DNA of 64,000 nucleotides from Trametopsis cervina (taxonomy: Eukaryota > Basidiomycota > Agaricomycetes > Polyporales > Irpicaceae), in the NCBI GenBank assembly GCA_022385755.1, contig MU278355.1, positions 562,974 through 626,973 on the forward strand, read 5' to 3'. The notes under the pieces were generated by a model, which ran no database searches, was not told where the DNA came from, and worked only from the letters and a program-made list of their open reading frames with translations. How positions within the stretch are numbered: position 1 is the first letter of the stretch; each line of letters starts with the position of its first letter. Shown here one piece after another: positions 15,713-29,143 of this stretch. The translations under genes and the position numbers were made by a program.

Positions 15713-18700
15713 TCAGAACAGCTGTACAAAGTTGCTCGGGAAGACGTGCCGCCCGGGCTGTCGTCTCGCTTCGTCCAGAAGCTCACCACTCCACCAGCCA
15801 TCTTCTGGCGTAGCAGTAACAGCGATCACGTCGTTCGTCTGGAAGTCGAACTCCTCCGGTATCGACGCAGTGTAGTCGTACATTGCAGTCACTGTTAAAA
15901 TCACATCAGCAAGTATTGAAGGCGCATAAAACATCGTACTCACCGTAGAACAATATGGGCCTGCCGTCATCAGTGTACGCACCCGTCGGCGACTGGATCT
16001 GACCCTGCGGGGGCTGCATCTCAGGCTGTGGCGGGGGTTGCGGAGAGGGCGCACGTTGTTGTTGTTGCGCGAACTGCTGGACGGGCTGCTGGTTCCCGTA
16101 GTAGTTTTGAGGGGCGTTGTACGACCCGTTGCGTTGCACGCCATTCACTTGACTATAATCCTGCGGGGGCTGGTACTGCCCGTACTGTTGTCCATAAGGC
16201 GGTTGTTGTTGGTGGGGCGGGGGCGCGGCGACGGGAGGTTGTTGTGGGGGAGGGGCGGGCTGGGCGAAGCCTTGCGCTGTACGTCCGTACGGCGACGCAT
16301 TCGCTGGCGGTTGAGCATACCCTGTTTGGTTGGGTGGTGGGTAACTGGGTGTACGTTGTGGCTGTTGTTGTTGAACGGGTGGTATGTAAGACGGCTGTTG
16401 AGGGGGAGGAGGGTTAGAGGGAGGCGGTTGCTGGTACATCCTCGCGTTATTGTATCGCTCTGCCAGGTCATCGTGTGCGACTCGTCCACTGGGGTCAAGC
16501 GCAATGCCGACCTGGTTGGGACTGGCAGCTCGCTGGATTGGTTGAGTGGGAACAGAGATTGAGCTCTGGCCAGTTTGGTGGCTTGGTCGTGAGAAGCCGT
16601 TGACGAGGGACGTCGGACCGGTAGCAGCGACAGCGGAAATCGGTGGTCCTCTGTAGCTTTCGCGTCGGCTTTGGGTCGATGCTGGCGACATGTGCCGTGA
16701 TTGCTGTTGTTGAGACTGGACAGACCTCGCTGGGCTGACAGCACGCGCGATGTTGGGGTTCTGCGCTTGCGGGTTCGGGCTCGCCGCTCTCGACGGAGGT
16801 CTGAACGGTTGGGGACTTGGGCTGCGACCTTGAGCTCCCACTCCAGCCATGCTCTCTGGTCTGCCTTGCGGCGCAGATTGGGCTTGACTGCTGTAGCTGT
16901 TCGCGCGGCTCCTACTGACGTTCTTGTGCTCGCCAGGTAGCGATTGCTGGTAATTTCTGAGCACTTCTTGGACAGTGTCATCGGCGGCGACAGAAGGTGG
17001 GCGAGAGAGAACTGGAGCGGGAGGATTGGGGGACGCGGAACGAGAGCCTGGGACGTTGGGAGGTAGACCACCGACCACAAACTCAGCAGAACGTCTGTAG
17101 TCGACGTTTCTATTCGGCGGACCGCCTCCGCGTCCTCCAGGCGGAGGAGATAGAGTTGTCGAACTGTTCTGTTGTTGATGATTGGGTCGTTGCTGAGACT
17201 GAGACGGGGCTGGCGGTTGTTGAGCTGCTTGTGTACCTCTCCGTGTAGTGGTACCTCGCTGCAGCTCACGCATCGTACGGAGTAACGGGTCTTCCTCCTC
17301 GTCACCAACCCGCGCGGACGTTTCGCTGCTGCTTCCACCTGGTGATGGGCCAGGACGACCCTGAGGGTCGTTTGTGGGGTCGACCTCGTATGTTCGATTG
17401 CCAACTTTGAGCATAGTCTTCTCTTGTGGAGTAGGATCCGGTGTACGATTGCTACTGCTCCTTCCGTTCACCACCGGTGCACCCGCCTGCGGGGGCGCGC
17501 GCTGTTCCCCGCGAGTGCTGTTTCGGCTGACTGATCGTGTGCGGCCTACGCTGCCACCGCCCGCGCCCACTCCTGCAGTGTTTTCCGGTTCTCCATCAGG
17601 CTGAGGCTGGGCGTCCTCTGGCGGTGGGAACATTTGGGGCCGTTCGGTGACACGCTGGAACTGGGCTGGTCGGGAAGTAATGCGCTGCTGAACAACAGCA
17701 TGAGGATCGCCATAGTTGATGAACTGCGGTGGATCCGGGATCGTATTGCCTGTGCCGTATGTGCGGACGAAACTGGCCATGTCCCTGACCGGTTCGAGCT
17801 GTTCAAGTCCGCAGCGCATTGCCTCGCATGCCTAACAGATTGTCAGGTGAGGCTGGTGAGGCGGTGTGACAGGAGTACGATTGCTTACCTCGTCATCGTT
17901 GACGCATACCATCGACACGGCGTTTGCGTACGCCCAAAGAGTATCCTTAATGAAATCCATGCGCTCTTCCTCCATATCCTGGCAGCTATCGCAGAACACC
18001 TTCCAGTCCTGCTCCCACTTCCCAGTTGTGTCCTGCAATATCCGAGTGAACTTCTGGAAGTCTTGCTCATTGGCTCCAACTGTTGCCTGCGCACGCTTAA
18101 GCTTCGCCTGTATGTTCTCCAGCTCCTTGCCCTGCATGAGCGTAGCTTGCGCTGTGTAGGAGTTTATGCGCATGCAGTCGGCCTCATACTTCTCGCGCGC
18201 TCTGTTGACATGTGTCTCCTGTTGCTGCTTCAACTTGAACTCTCGCTCAATAGCTGCCTGCTGCGTCTTCTTATGGTGTAATTGTCTGTTGAGGAGAGTC
18301 GTAGTAGATGTCTCAATTTCGTTCTTGACTTGCTGAGCTAGTGATAAGTGGTAGCTCGCTTGTTTCTCCGTTTCTGACCGTAGTGTATCCAGCGTAGAAC
18401 GCATCTCGCTACTCATGTTAAGCATGCCGAAGTTACAGTAAGATCAGTAGCACTCACCCGACTTCGTCTCGCCCAACGGCCATCTTTGCAAGTCCAGCGA
18501 GCTTTTTGGCATACTGCTCTTCGATTATTGCCCTACGAAAGCGTCAATCATGGCAGACCGGCATGGTTCGAATGACGGACCTCTCTTTCCAAAAGTTTCG
18601 CAGCTCCTCCGTCGTCCTCAGCGATCCTCGCATCCGCGCAAACAACACTTCAACACCGGCATCATTCGGTCCCCAGAAGGCGTTGCAGAAGTCAAGCGAG

Positions 18701-18777
18701 TTGTCCGCAAACTCCGAGGAGTGGGCTCTTGCGAATTTGGAGAGGGAGGTCGTGGATGCTTGCCGTCGGGCAGTCAT
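15713..18777 (-). CDS. F-BAR and SH3 domain cytokinesis protein (Cdc15/Imp2/Hof1-like)
   Basis: The N-terminus SLDFCNAFWGPNDAGVEVLF followed by TEELRNFWKERAIIEEQYAK is the start of the F-BAR domain of the Cdc15/Imp2/Hof1 group, which bends membrane and organises the contractile ring. The F-BAR helices continue through KQASYHLSLAQQVKNEIE to FIKDTLWAYANAVS (to about 17890). A very long Pro/Gln/Ser-rich disordered region (17800-16000) follows, and a C-terminal SH3 domain is encoded after an intron at 15897-15946: TAMYDYTASIPEEFDFQTND, GWWSGEL, HVFPSNFVQLF. Such SH3 domains recruit paxillin- and formin-type partners. The ATG at 18777 gives a short Ser/Thr-rich lead. The central region is low-complexity, so several long frames on both strands there are shadows. 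Confidence 0.92.
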
Positions 18778-19240
18778 TATAAATTTGCGACTTCGTGCGG
18801 GCGAAGTCGATAGGGGGTTTGCTCAAGGTATAGGAGAGGTTATGGATGGAAGTGAGCTGGCTATGGGCGTTGGTCGACGCGTATGAGATGGTTTGATGCT
18901 GTGCGCGCGGGAGCCACGCCCGACCGGTTTCAGATCTTGATATCAAAGTGTCGGCACCTGCAGCCGTAGACGAGAACAACTCTGTAAGAGCAAGAGTAGA
19001 GTAATACAGAAACTACACTGCAGCGAGACGAGAGAGGAGAGGGTGCTCTATCAGAGACTTTGCCACTATCCCTGAGCCACAAGATTGTCATAGGAAATGG
19101 ATTCGAGACCCGACGGCGAATCACGTCGCGGAGCTTCAAATCATGTTTCGCGTATGACGCGCCTGACAACATGCTCGTACCTCCAACCACCATCTTCCTC
19201 GTCTCTCTTTCCTGCTTTGTCGCGACACCTTGAGAACGCC
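18778..19240. promoter_or_regulatory. shared upstream region of the F-BAR gene (-) and the unknown acidic protein gene (+)
   Basis: A divergent promoter of about 460 bases. A pyrimidine-rich run at about 19180-19220 just before the 19241 start is typical of fungal transcription starts and supports that ATG over the upstream in-frame one at 19097. Confidence 0.4.
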
Positions 19241-22200
19241 ATGGAATACAGGCAGCACTTTCTGCGTTTCTACACCTCCTCTCTCATCACTTTCCTTATC
19301 GATTATTTTGGTGTCGTCGACTGGACAAGGGATCTACTCGCGTCTTTGGTGACTGAACACCTCCTTCCTCCTGCGCCGGCCATTTTCTATATAGATGCTC
19401 CTTCACCTACTCAACAGGCCCAAGAGGCAACTTGGGGGTCTCAACACGTTCCTACACTAGTCCCCCAAGAGCACCACCCTCTCGTCCATGCCATCGGAGA
19501 TGTTTACAAGGCCTGGCTTCCCAAGGGCGCCGACAATGGCTTTGGTGTATCTTCTACGGTCTGGGTGGGTATTATTGGCGTGACCTTTGCTCTTGTATGC
19601 TATAGTCTGTCTGCGGAACGTCTTAAGCGAGAAACAGGAGAAGCCGATAGGCCAATGGAGACGACTCTACTTCGCCTGGTGCTTCCTCAGTACGGCGACA
19701 CTTTGAACGCTTCCAAGCCTACTGCAGCTCGCGCGAACTTGACTAAGTTTACTCGTGCTCCTACCGGCTCATCTACTGGACAAAGTGATACAACAGCTGG
19801 CCGTCGTCCGTTTCCCCTCGCAGGCGTCCCGCTATGGTTCAAATTCCTCAGGCCTCGTACCTCACCGGCGCCGCCGGATGTAAACCTACTGGAAGCAGAT
19901 ATTTTTCACGTTCACGGTGGGGAACCTGTGCCTGGAGACCAGTCTGTCCCTGAGACGTCACCCTCTGAGGACCAGAATATCACAGCACACGGCGGCAACG
20001 TCCAATCCCAACCAGGAATCAATGGAGTGGACCACGACAACACTTTGGTGGATTCTAATGAGCCTCTTTCTAGTCAGCAGCTTGTGCAAGATGTTGCTGT
20101 GGTGCCTCACAATGAACACGGCGACTCTGCTATCGGTCCTGCGCCATCAAGCGAACAGGTTGTCAATGTTCCAGATACTTGTCAGGAGGCCAACCTCGAA
20201 CTTGTCTTGGGCTCTGACGCGTCTACTGCTCAACCGGACTCTTCTCTTACTTATGGTAGTGACCATATTGTCACCGACACCTCGGAAATGGAACATACTG
20301 GTACCGAGTCAATGGCCTCAGCTGAAGTCCCTGTGGAGAGTGCATCGCAAAATGCTGGGGCGGAACTGTCTCTTCAGTCGCAGTTAGTGCAAGACCTCCC
20401 AATGGATGATAACGGCTTGTCTTCGAATGGGGCTCGCGCTACTGACATCTTGGCAGACACTACTGTTCGACCGACTGACACTCTGCAAATGCCGGTCCCT
20501 CTAGCTCTGGGGCACGATTTCGCGGAGGCCTTCGACACATGGGAAGTGAATCATGACTCTGAGCCGGAATCGGATGAATCGGTCTACGACAGTGATGAAC
20601 TGGCGGATTCTAGTGACGACATGCTTGAAACTCGGTCTCGGACTTCTACTAGCAATGGTGACATCTCTGGGCTTGGGCTGCACAATATGAATGGTGCCTT
20701 CTCTTTCAGTCGACTTACACACGGCGGCCCGCTTCCCTCTATCCCGGAAGACTCGGAATCTGACCGTGATCCCAAGTCTGTTCCACCTTCGCCGTATGTC
20801 GAAGACGATGGACTCGATTCGACCTCGACAACGCCTTTCCCTGCAAGCGAAACACCGCAGCTGGTTACTCCTAATGACTTTGGTGTCGAACTGCCTGAAA
20901 TTCCACAAATTAAAGACGATGGCAATCTGTCCGGCCAAGACCTGATCAGAGACGTGTTTGGCTCTCCTACCCTACCGGCAGCCTTTCCTCTCATACAATG
21001 CGACGACGAGGTTAATGAGGCTATCGATGAGGACATGGACGACTGGGCTTGGACGTTGGTCAGCTTGGCTTTACACGAACAGGCAGCTTTCGTACGCCCT
21101 AAATCTGCAAGTGTTACATACCAAGCATTGGGACCTACCTCCGAAGACAATCAGCTCACTGCCGTTCTACCCATCGAAGATTCTGAAAACAACCAGTCGC
21201 AAATGGAAGGAGAACCCGACGAAGATCATCGCCGAGTCCTTTCTGACACTGCGCCTCGGACTGTTCGTGACTACCTTAAAGAGAACGTTGACTTTTCACC
21301 GAGCTTCGACACTCCCGAGGCCACTGTGCATCTCGCTCGCGTTTGCGGTGAGTTGGGTCTCATTCTGCCAGACAGGTCGCTCGGGGGGCATTACAACAAC
21401 GCAGGCTTTGAGTTGACTTGGCAAGAAGAGAAGGAGGCGCTGGCTCTGACTTTCATTCGTCCAAGGCAGAACAGACGTGGCTTGTATACTCCAAAGCCAT
21501 CTATGCCTCTCTCGCGTAACTATGGGATGTCGAGAAATGCTTTCTTGGGCATATATAACGCTGTGCTGTAAGTCGATATATTTCATCGCTACCGTTACCG
21601 TACATACTAATATTTTGCCTCAGCTATCCCACAGAGAGGACATATGCAAACATCAGCCGAAGGGGCCTCACTCCGTCGCCGACGCCCTCTCCTGCGAGTG
21701 CTTCTCCTATTTTAGCTGCCGGAACGTTCGAGCAGTCGAAGACGCTGAATAAGGTGCCTTCATATCTCACACTCAACAGAAATCGCGGAGGTGCCGATCT
21801 CAACATCAATGGTGCCTCTATCAGAGCTGAGGCTTCAGCTATCCCGCTGAAGAAGACACGCTCGCTCGGTTCTATCGATAGGTTTGTGGACTTCCAATAT
21901 ATTCTTGTTATTTCGTCGTTGACGTTTTGCGCAGCCTCTCTCCTCGCCAGAGACTCAATTTTGTTCCCCCTCCAAAGGTACGCGAGGTCCCCGGTGCAGG
22001 TCGTCTCCGATCTCCTTCTCCTGGTCAGCCCCATAGTGTATGGGTACGCGAGCAAGTACAAGAGATTCGCTCTGGTACCTCTTCCCCGGTCCCATCTCCA
22101 GCACTTTCCTCCGGTACCTCTGCGTTTGGATCGCACAAACGGTGGGACTCCCATTCGTCTGCTGCTTCTGCCGATTCGGCCTTTGCCCCTCAGCCTCGCG

Positions 22201-22535
22201 GACGGGGTCTGCAACGCAATGCACCTCTTACGAGGACACAGGATATGTCTCCTGCTTCTACGGGCTCTGGTGCGCCTTCTCCATCGGTCAGTGGACGTGA
22301 CAAGCGAAAGCAAGGCCCGCCCGCCCCTGTACCTGTGGTGACGGAAGCCCGTCATCGTCTACCTGCGTTAGTCAGAGCCATCACACCGTCAGTTCCAGCT
22401 TCTACGGAGACCTCGTTCACCAACATCGCAGATTCGAGCAAGAAGTCTCGGAAGCCCAATATGGCGGCGTCCTACGCGCGTGTGGACGACGAGGACGCGG
22501 TGAAGAGGTTTGAGCGTGAACAGGGATTTGCATGA
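19241..22535 (+). CDS. large acidic protein of unknown function with a membrane segment
   Basis: I do not recognise this protein. Three exons (to 21567, 21624-21881, 21935-22535) join in frame to about 1,061 residues. The start at 19241 has a good context (GCCATGG); an in-frame ATG at 19097 would add 48 residues. The N-terminus has hydrophobic stretches (SSLITFLIDYFGVVDW) and a clear membrane helix VWVGIIGVTFALVCYSL near residue 120. The middle is a long acidic Ser/Asp/Glu-rich region without repeats. A more ordered part around 21240-21540 includes RDYLKENVDFSPSFDTPEAT, HLARVCGELGLILPD and YGMSRNAFLGIYNAVL, and its spacing suggests a small folded domain. The tail is Ser/Pro/basic and ends in RVDDEDAVKRFEREQGFA. 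A tail-out membrane protein exposing a disordered arm is a guess. Confidence 0.75.
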
Positions 22536-25437
22536 GAAGATTTACAAGGATCCGGGTACGGTCGCGTATGTTGTTTGTTTTCCTTCTGTTCTCTCTTGTC
22601 TTGGCTTGTCTGCCTTCGACCAGCTATCAACCCCGCTTTGTACGACCTCTCAAGTGTAGCCCTCTGTCCCCGTACTTCTTCTAGTATTGTAGCGTTAATG
22701 CAATGTACTTGTCGCTGTCCTCATACACGATAGTTGTGATGCGTGCAAGGAGCCATATGACGGGGCGAAGACTGAACACACAAGTAGGAAGATTGGAACC
22801 CTGCTGTCCTGCGTGAGCCTTCAGTCGAAACTGACTGATTATTCTGACCTCTGCGTAGCATAGACCCGGTCTATTCTACGGTGTCTTACAGAAGGACATC
22901 AACAGCCCTCTGAGTACAGATGGTCGCACGGCGGGGAAGACTTATATGGTGGCCGTTCTAAGTCGGATGTGAATGTGGGTGTGGCGTAAGACTAGTATAG
23001 ACTCGACATTGAGGCAGTGTACTTTTGCAAGTGCAAGACAGGCTTTGCAGCCGTATTCCGAGTTTTAGGACGATCTGCTGTGATTAAGGCTATTGTCGAT
23101 CTGGACCCCCTAACACACTGCACCAGCTTACCGGTCTTTTAGTGGTCAATATATCACGATAATAATGCAGTCCACGCGTGAAAGTTAATGAAGGCGCATC
23201 AACCGAGTTAAGACCGAGTTCGTTCAACATCGTTAGCACAGGCACAGTTCCCAGAACATACGGTCGACGGAAGAAACTGGGCGAAAGATCTTCAGCGTCC
23301 GCGAGCCTTTCCGATGCCTCCGCTGCGCTCCTCCGCCACGGATCCGTCGACCCTGGAGACAATAATTTTGGGAATTGCTGGCCACCACGGCTCGGACCCC
23401 TGCTTTGTGGCGTCGAGCGGGAACTCCGGATATGGAAGGAAGTGTGGCTGACGTGGTTGGCCACGAACCGAGTCCGCCCGAACGTTGATATGAAACGGCT
23501 ATATAATATATAGGAAGATTAAGTGATAGCGCACGCAACTGTTTTGCCTTCGGTCCTCCTCGTGATGAAGAGAGGATGCTAGTGCACTTAGTGGGCATGA
23601 GGCAATATTAGGCCATTGGGCGGGATTTGGCAGGCACGCTGGGCGCGGGGGATTGAGGCTCGGTCGTCTGCAGCAGCCGAACGGGTGGCAGACGTGGCGG
23701 CCTATCGTGCACTATACTGTACGTCCTGTGTACTCGCCACATGGGTGAGGACAAGGCAGGCACGTCCGTTCGCCGTCAGAGCCGGAGGTGCCTGCAGTAG
23801 AATCTAGATTGGCGTGCTTATCACCTCTTCAGTTTCTTCTCGGCTGATAGACAGACCTACGCAGGAGTTACCTGCCTGATCGTACATTTCCTCAAGGCGG
23901 TATCTATGCGTACAGTAGTGCGCGTGCCCTTCGCGAAGCAAACGGAACCGCAGCACGTTTGTAAACCCGAGGGTCCTGTGGGAGCACTTATATCCTAGCG
24001 ATGTTATCCTAACGGCCGCGGCTGCCTCCCGCGCAGCGGGTGACATTTACCTGTAAAAGTTAGTTATCAACTCAATAGCTTGGGTGCGATAGCTGTGATG
24101 AGTCTAAGAATGTCGTTTATCACATACGCGGTGTCAGAATACGTACTTATTTGTGCCGTATGCACTAGCGGATGAATTCGTGACGACATATCGAAGCCGA
24201 ATTCCTGTGTCTAGGTGACGTTTTCGAATGGTCTAAGATGACTGTGTTAACGCTGCTGTATCAGTGATATTGTACGGTAAGCAGCTAAGGTGTGGGTCAT
24301 GAGTGTTAGGAGTGATCGGCCAATAAACGCCTTGTATAATAGTGATCGGGCCCTCCAATTGATGGTGAACCCCTGCGAAATGAGAACATGAGAAGTAGGA
24401 AAAGAGGGGATCGTACGGTGGCGCAGTGAGTGCTGAGAGTTATATTTCATTCTCTGGCCATTGACATACATTTCCAAATTTTCGTAATCTGAATGAACGA
24501 ACGCAGGAGATGCGCCACGGAGGTTGCTGAAATGAACAGGAGGGAAATCACATGGGATGGAAGCTCGAGCGGCTAATCGATGAAGGCCAGACGTTCTGAT
24601 GGCTTTTGTTCAGTTCTTCAATTTTCTGCAGACCCCGGGTCCCAGTCAGCTGCAAGCGTCCAATTAGCTGCAATCGCAAAGCTGCTAGCCCAGATAGGGG
24701 CAGCGTATCCTCCGCTCTGGACAACCTGCACAGACATAGTCTATAAAGACCAGCCGCAACAGTCCTAGCAGACCAGTGCACATCGTTCTCCCTTTTCCTT
24801 CCTGTTTGTCACGACCTTCACGCCTGTACCACCACTGTCGTCTGCTCTCGCATCTTGCACGTTTTCTAGTCTTGCCAAAGTTTAGCGAATTCCAATAGGT
24901 GAGCTCATTCACTATGTCAGCCCCTTATTGGTCTGTTTTCCAACATCTTTGCCACACCAGCCACAGCGTCAAGCACTTTGCTTTTCACCTACATCTCCGT
25001 TCACCGGACAGACAGAATTTTATCAAAGCTATCTCCGACCACGGGTTAGCCAAGGGTCCCCGGTAGCAGTACCATTCATCGGTGAAATGTGAGTCTTCTG
25101 TACAATCACGATGATGCCGGCGGGGACACAGATATGGCGGAATTGTGGCTGTCGGGTGGGCGGCTGTGTACAAGTGATCGCTACCGTTGCAGCCCAGCAC
25201 ATCTTCATCCTCACGGAGACGGACGCGATGTCGCCATTGTGCGCAGGGTATATAGTTGTGGTTGGCAACCGCGCTATTTCCCCAGCTTCCCCCCTCCTCC
25301 TTGTTCTGTTATTCTTTCAGCGAGGGAAACGATCTGACTGCTTCCTTGTACAGATAGCTCCCGCCTAACAGCACTTCTTCTTGCACATCCCTCCCACGTT
25401 CAATCACTCTTTCTCACACCTCTCATCCACATTCACA
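22536..25437. other. gene-poor stretch of about 2.9 kb
   Basis: No recognisable gene, RNA or repeat was found on either strand. Open frames are short and unlike known families. A/T-rich TATATAATATATA at about 23503-23515 is the only promoter-like element in the middle. The last 200 bases are the promoter of the small gene at 25438, with a TATATAG at about 25248-25256 and a long C/T-rich tract just before the ATG. Confidence 0.45.
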
Positions 25438-25715
25438 ATGCGCGCTTTCGACGATATCTGTGTTCGTCCCGGCGTTGAAGAGCCCACCAACAGCGATGTC
25501 CGCAAGACTCTCGTCGCTGCCTCCATCCTCGGTGCGGCTGTCTTCGCAGGGTACTCGGTATGGTTAGGGCGAATCCCCGAAGTCCCGGGCCTGGATACGT
25601 GCGTTGCTAATCGATGTTTGACATGCGGGAATCAGAGAGGCTAACAAGATATGTTTTTATCTTGACTAGGAACAGCGTACGATACGTTGCGCGGCTGGCA
25701 GGCTTGAGGCCGTGA
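25438..25715 (+). CDS. small single-pass membrane protein of unknown function, 68 residues
   Basis: Two exons (25438-25598, 25670-25715) join in frame to 68 residues. A single hydrophobic helix, TLVAASILGAAVFAGYSVWL, sits in the middle with a charged N-terminal side and a basic tail VRYVARLAGLRP added by the second exon. There is no signal peptide. Size and layout resemble small tail or inner-membrane proteins of mitochondria or ER, but I cannot name a family. The leader before the ATG is a C/T-rich tract ending in CATTCACAATG, as seen in strongly expressed fungal genes. Downstream a GTAAGT (about 25761) and a TTAG (about 25845) could mark an intron in the 3' UTR. The intron inside the coding region keeps the frame, which supports a real gene. 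Confidence 0.6.
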
Positions 25716-28700
25716 GATAGCTTGCCCCTACCACTCGCTGAGTGAATCCTATCTCCTTCAGGTAAGTGTTGTGTGCTTCTCGGAGCTCGCTATTTTGCGG
25801 TTTTACGTGTACTGACGATATCCCTACTTTGTATTTTTCCTTAGATCACGTCCCTTTCCAGTCTCCAGCTATCTGCTTCACGATTCCTATCAGCAATATC
25901 AGTTTCTCATCCGACCCTCGTGCATCTGGATCCTCATTCTCAAAGTCGACACTCATCGACATTCATGACATCCACAACACGATCCACATCCGTCTGCCAA
26001 TCGAGCTAGCCTCCTGTACCACCTCCTGTATTCCAGTGTTTCCATCATCCGGTATCTGTGCGCATGTATACGATTACGAACACGTCTTTTTCCTGCTTCT
26101 CCCATGATGCTGTAAATCTAGTCCGGTCAATCCATATATAAACGTACCCGCGAACCTGCCCCGAGTTCTTCAGCCTGCGCGCCAGGAATAGAAGAAGCGA
26201 ATGATTGATTGCGAAACGTGGAGATTCGGTTTGTATGAGGCGTGCTATACGAACACGTTGCATGTAAGTTACGCGAGCAAGTTGAACCGCGGCTGGGTGC
26301 TTATGTACTATGTAGGACTAGTACAAACTGCGGCCTATACCAAGGCCTGCAATATCCGATGCATTCGTACAACTGCACACCAAAACCAGTACGGACGCTA
26401 ATTTTTACCTTTTCTTGCTTACCGCTTACTGTGCACTGCATGAAGGTATCCAGGCCATGAATTCGGAGTTGAGAACACGGCGAACCTTGACATGTTTACG
26501 TGCGGTGATGGGATGAGTCTCCTGCATTGTAATGCTGTGTGCAGCTTGACATAAAACTACTAAGACTAGAGTTTCATTCCTACACCTCAGCCACTAGTCA
26601 GACTCGTGTTCGAGGACTTATTCAACGTACCTGTTCATTTCACGAAGAATGTTTCTGCAATTCAGTACGGAACCTACGGGCCGTACTTACATCGGCATTC
26701 AGCGAAACGCGTAATGCGCATTCACGTGATCGCGTTGTGCGGATCGTGCTTCAAACAGTAAGTAGCGTCGCACCCGCACCCGCACTCCACAACCCTTCCT
26801 CATTGTCACCCCTTCTTGTACTTCCGAGATCTAAAAGCTTTGTTTATCTCGGCTACGCATTGACATCGGATTTTGTGTTTCAGCCCGACGGTCCCGAGCC
26901 TTCTTCAAAAGCCTATCGGTTTCAGCGGGCCCACCCTGGCAGGACTCCGAGCTGGATGTATGCGCCGTGTGCGAAGCAGAAGAAACAAGCTGAAGAAGGC
27001 TTCGTTGACCCGTAAAATTCTTGCATGTGTGCTCTTGGCGAGCATGTTGGATGTCTTCGCCGACGCGGGCATTGTCAAAAGCGGCGGAGATACCTGCGGG
27101 GACGACTAGAAGCCTGAGGTATACTGCGCCTTTGTCACCCACCCATGTCACTCACCTAATCGTTGCTACAGTGCAATACAATGTACCCGCGACCCGCATA
27201 GAAGATCGTCGGTGCGCGGAGACATCGCCGTCGTCCGACACATGCGTCATGTACGCAGACAGCGCTGCGGATGCCCGGCTTAAACGTCGTGTTGGTTACA
27301 TATGAACGAGGCTTCGACGTGAGCTCGGGAGAAGAGAGCCTGGCATTCTCGGAAAAGAGGGTGGCGTGCTAGGAGCGAGGTATGTCGAAGGGACATTGTT
27401 CGCGGGCCGTCGTTGACGTTCCAAGGATGACGGGCTGGCTGTATGCGATAGCGGAGGACACCTCCGATATGAGACACTACAGGTATGGTCACAGCTTTTC
27501 CCTTCACATTTATTTGCTTACGATGCTTAAGGTTATATGACCTCACCATTACTAGGATCATCTTCTGTGGTCGTGCTTCGTCTTCGAATCCTGGTATCCG
27601 AATAACCAACAAATGTCCAAGCTGAGACATTCACCTTATTCGAGCGGTATACACGCAGAAAAGTGAAGTCACGAGCCCGCAGCCAAACGACAACAGGCTA
27701 GGACCAGTTCCATTGGACAAGGACCGAAGCCATTCTCGTGGACCGTCCATGCACAAGTACAACATAACGGGCCTGACTGTGCATTGATGATGAGGTATGC
27801 TGGATTTTGCTGTTCACATACTGCTTGCTCACCTTTGCTGCTGTGCGTAATCTTAGGGAGGCAACGACGGCTGTGCGCTGACGTGTTGATGGCTCCGTTC
27901 TAGACTTGGCACAATTGCTGTGAACGCGGCATTGTCCGTGCCTACAGCCTGCGTCGGACATAGGCGTCGGGCAGATGTATCTGTGCCTGCGACTTCTGCG
28001 AACAGCAGACAATGGACAGACATCTTCTGGAGTGAACGTCACGAACGACAACTAAAAGGGTCGAGAGTCGACTCGATCGGACCCTTTCTTTCCCCGAGTC
28101 CTCGAGACTGCCAGGAAAGGTTACATCTCGTGCAGGCGTATCGAGAAGGTGACGAAGGAGAAGAAGACGTATTCTGTGCGATGCTGATACGCGGATGAAA
28201 TTAGGAAAATTTGGAGAAGGACCATAGCGCGGTGGGTTTCTGGCTGTCGTCGAGGTGGTTCGCTACCCCACCCCCTGCACATGCGGTGGGAACTCGTGTT
28301 GGGCTGGCAGGAAGAGATTTAATGATGTGCCTGTCTGTTTGGTTTGTGCCAAGGGAGGTGTCGACTGCTGAAATTAGCGAGAACATTTTTAGGAAGTACC
28401 CCTTCGTGATTTACAGGCGCGTGGCGGCAAACCGCCCTACACGACGAGTCGCTGGGGTCTGTGAGGCTTTATAGCTTTGGACGAGGTCATCGTCGGGTGC
28501 GGCGACTCGTATCCCCTAGTGCGTTCTCTACTGAGACCGTGGAGGATCCGAGACCTTCAAGCTACGCTGACCTCAAGTTATCTTGCAGATGAAATTCCTA
28601 TGTCCCACTGCGGGTGCTCTAGCCCGCTATAAAACATCTCATGACCCCTCTACCGTGTACACATGTCCTCCAAACATACCCTCGCCCGTCTACCATCAAT

Positions 28701-29143
28701 CATGATATACGACGGCAGCTCTCAGGCTGGACGGAATGCACGCGCAGACAGAGAAACCCAATAGAGTGTTTTTCCGAGGTTGGTGCGGGCGTTCAGTAGC
28801 CCAAGCCATCTTCAAGCACGGGCACGCCCACTGGTGAGATAGGTCTGCGGTTACCGCCAATTGCCAGGTCAATTACTCGAGGGTGGCGATCACTCTGTAC
28901 AGACCGGAAATATATCGGCTTTACTCTAACAACTGACGTGATCTCACGTCCTCAGACGCCGGACCTAGCACTTCCTGTTCCCTCAGTCTCTTGCGACAAA
29001 CATATAAATACGTTCCTTCCAGGATGGCTCATATAGTGACCGCGGGATAGCACAGTTACTTGTGTTTCACGCGCACTGAAATATCTGGACATCCCTGACC
29101 GTTCACAAACTCATCCTCATCGTCTTAACCCGCAGACTCAAAC
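25716..29143. other. gene-poor stretch of about 3.4 kb with scattered coding-like pieces
   Basis: No known family is visible. Short stretches with G/C-ending codon bias occur at about 26880-27110 (+), 27280-27480 (-) and 27920-28198 (+; 92 codons), and could be exons of unknown or decayed genes. They do not join convincingly. The final 500 bases form the upstream region of the DUF1479 gene. Confidence 0.35.
29003..29010 (+). promoter_or_regulatory. probable TATA box of the DUF1479 gene
   Basis: TATAAATA lies about 135 bases before the ATG at 29144, with CT/CA-rich leader sequence between. Confidence 0.5.

Noticed and set aside
16028..17404. Long open frames overlapping the F-BAR gene on both strands, including one of 419 codons
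   Set aside because: They arise from the Pro/Gln-rich low-complexity repeat-like DNA of the true frame.
22536..29143. Transposable element or LTR in the gene-poor region
   Set aside because: No reverse transcriptase, integrase or transposase motif, and no terminal repeats were seen by eye; a repeat-library search would decide.
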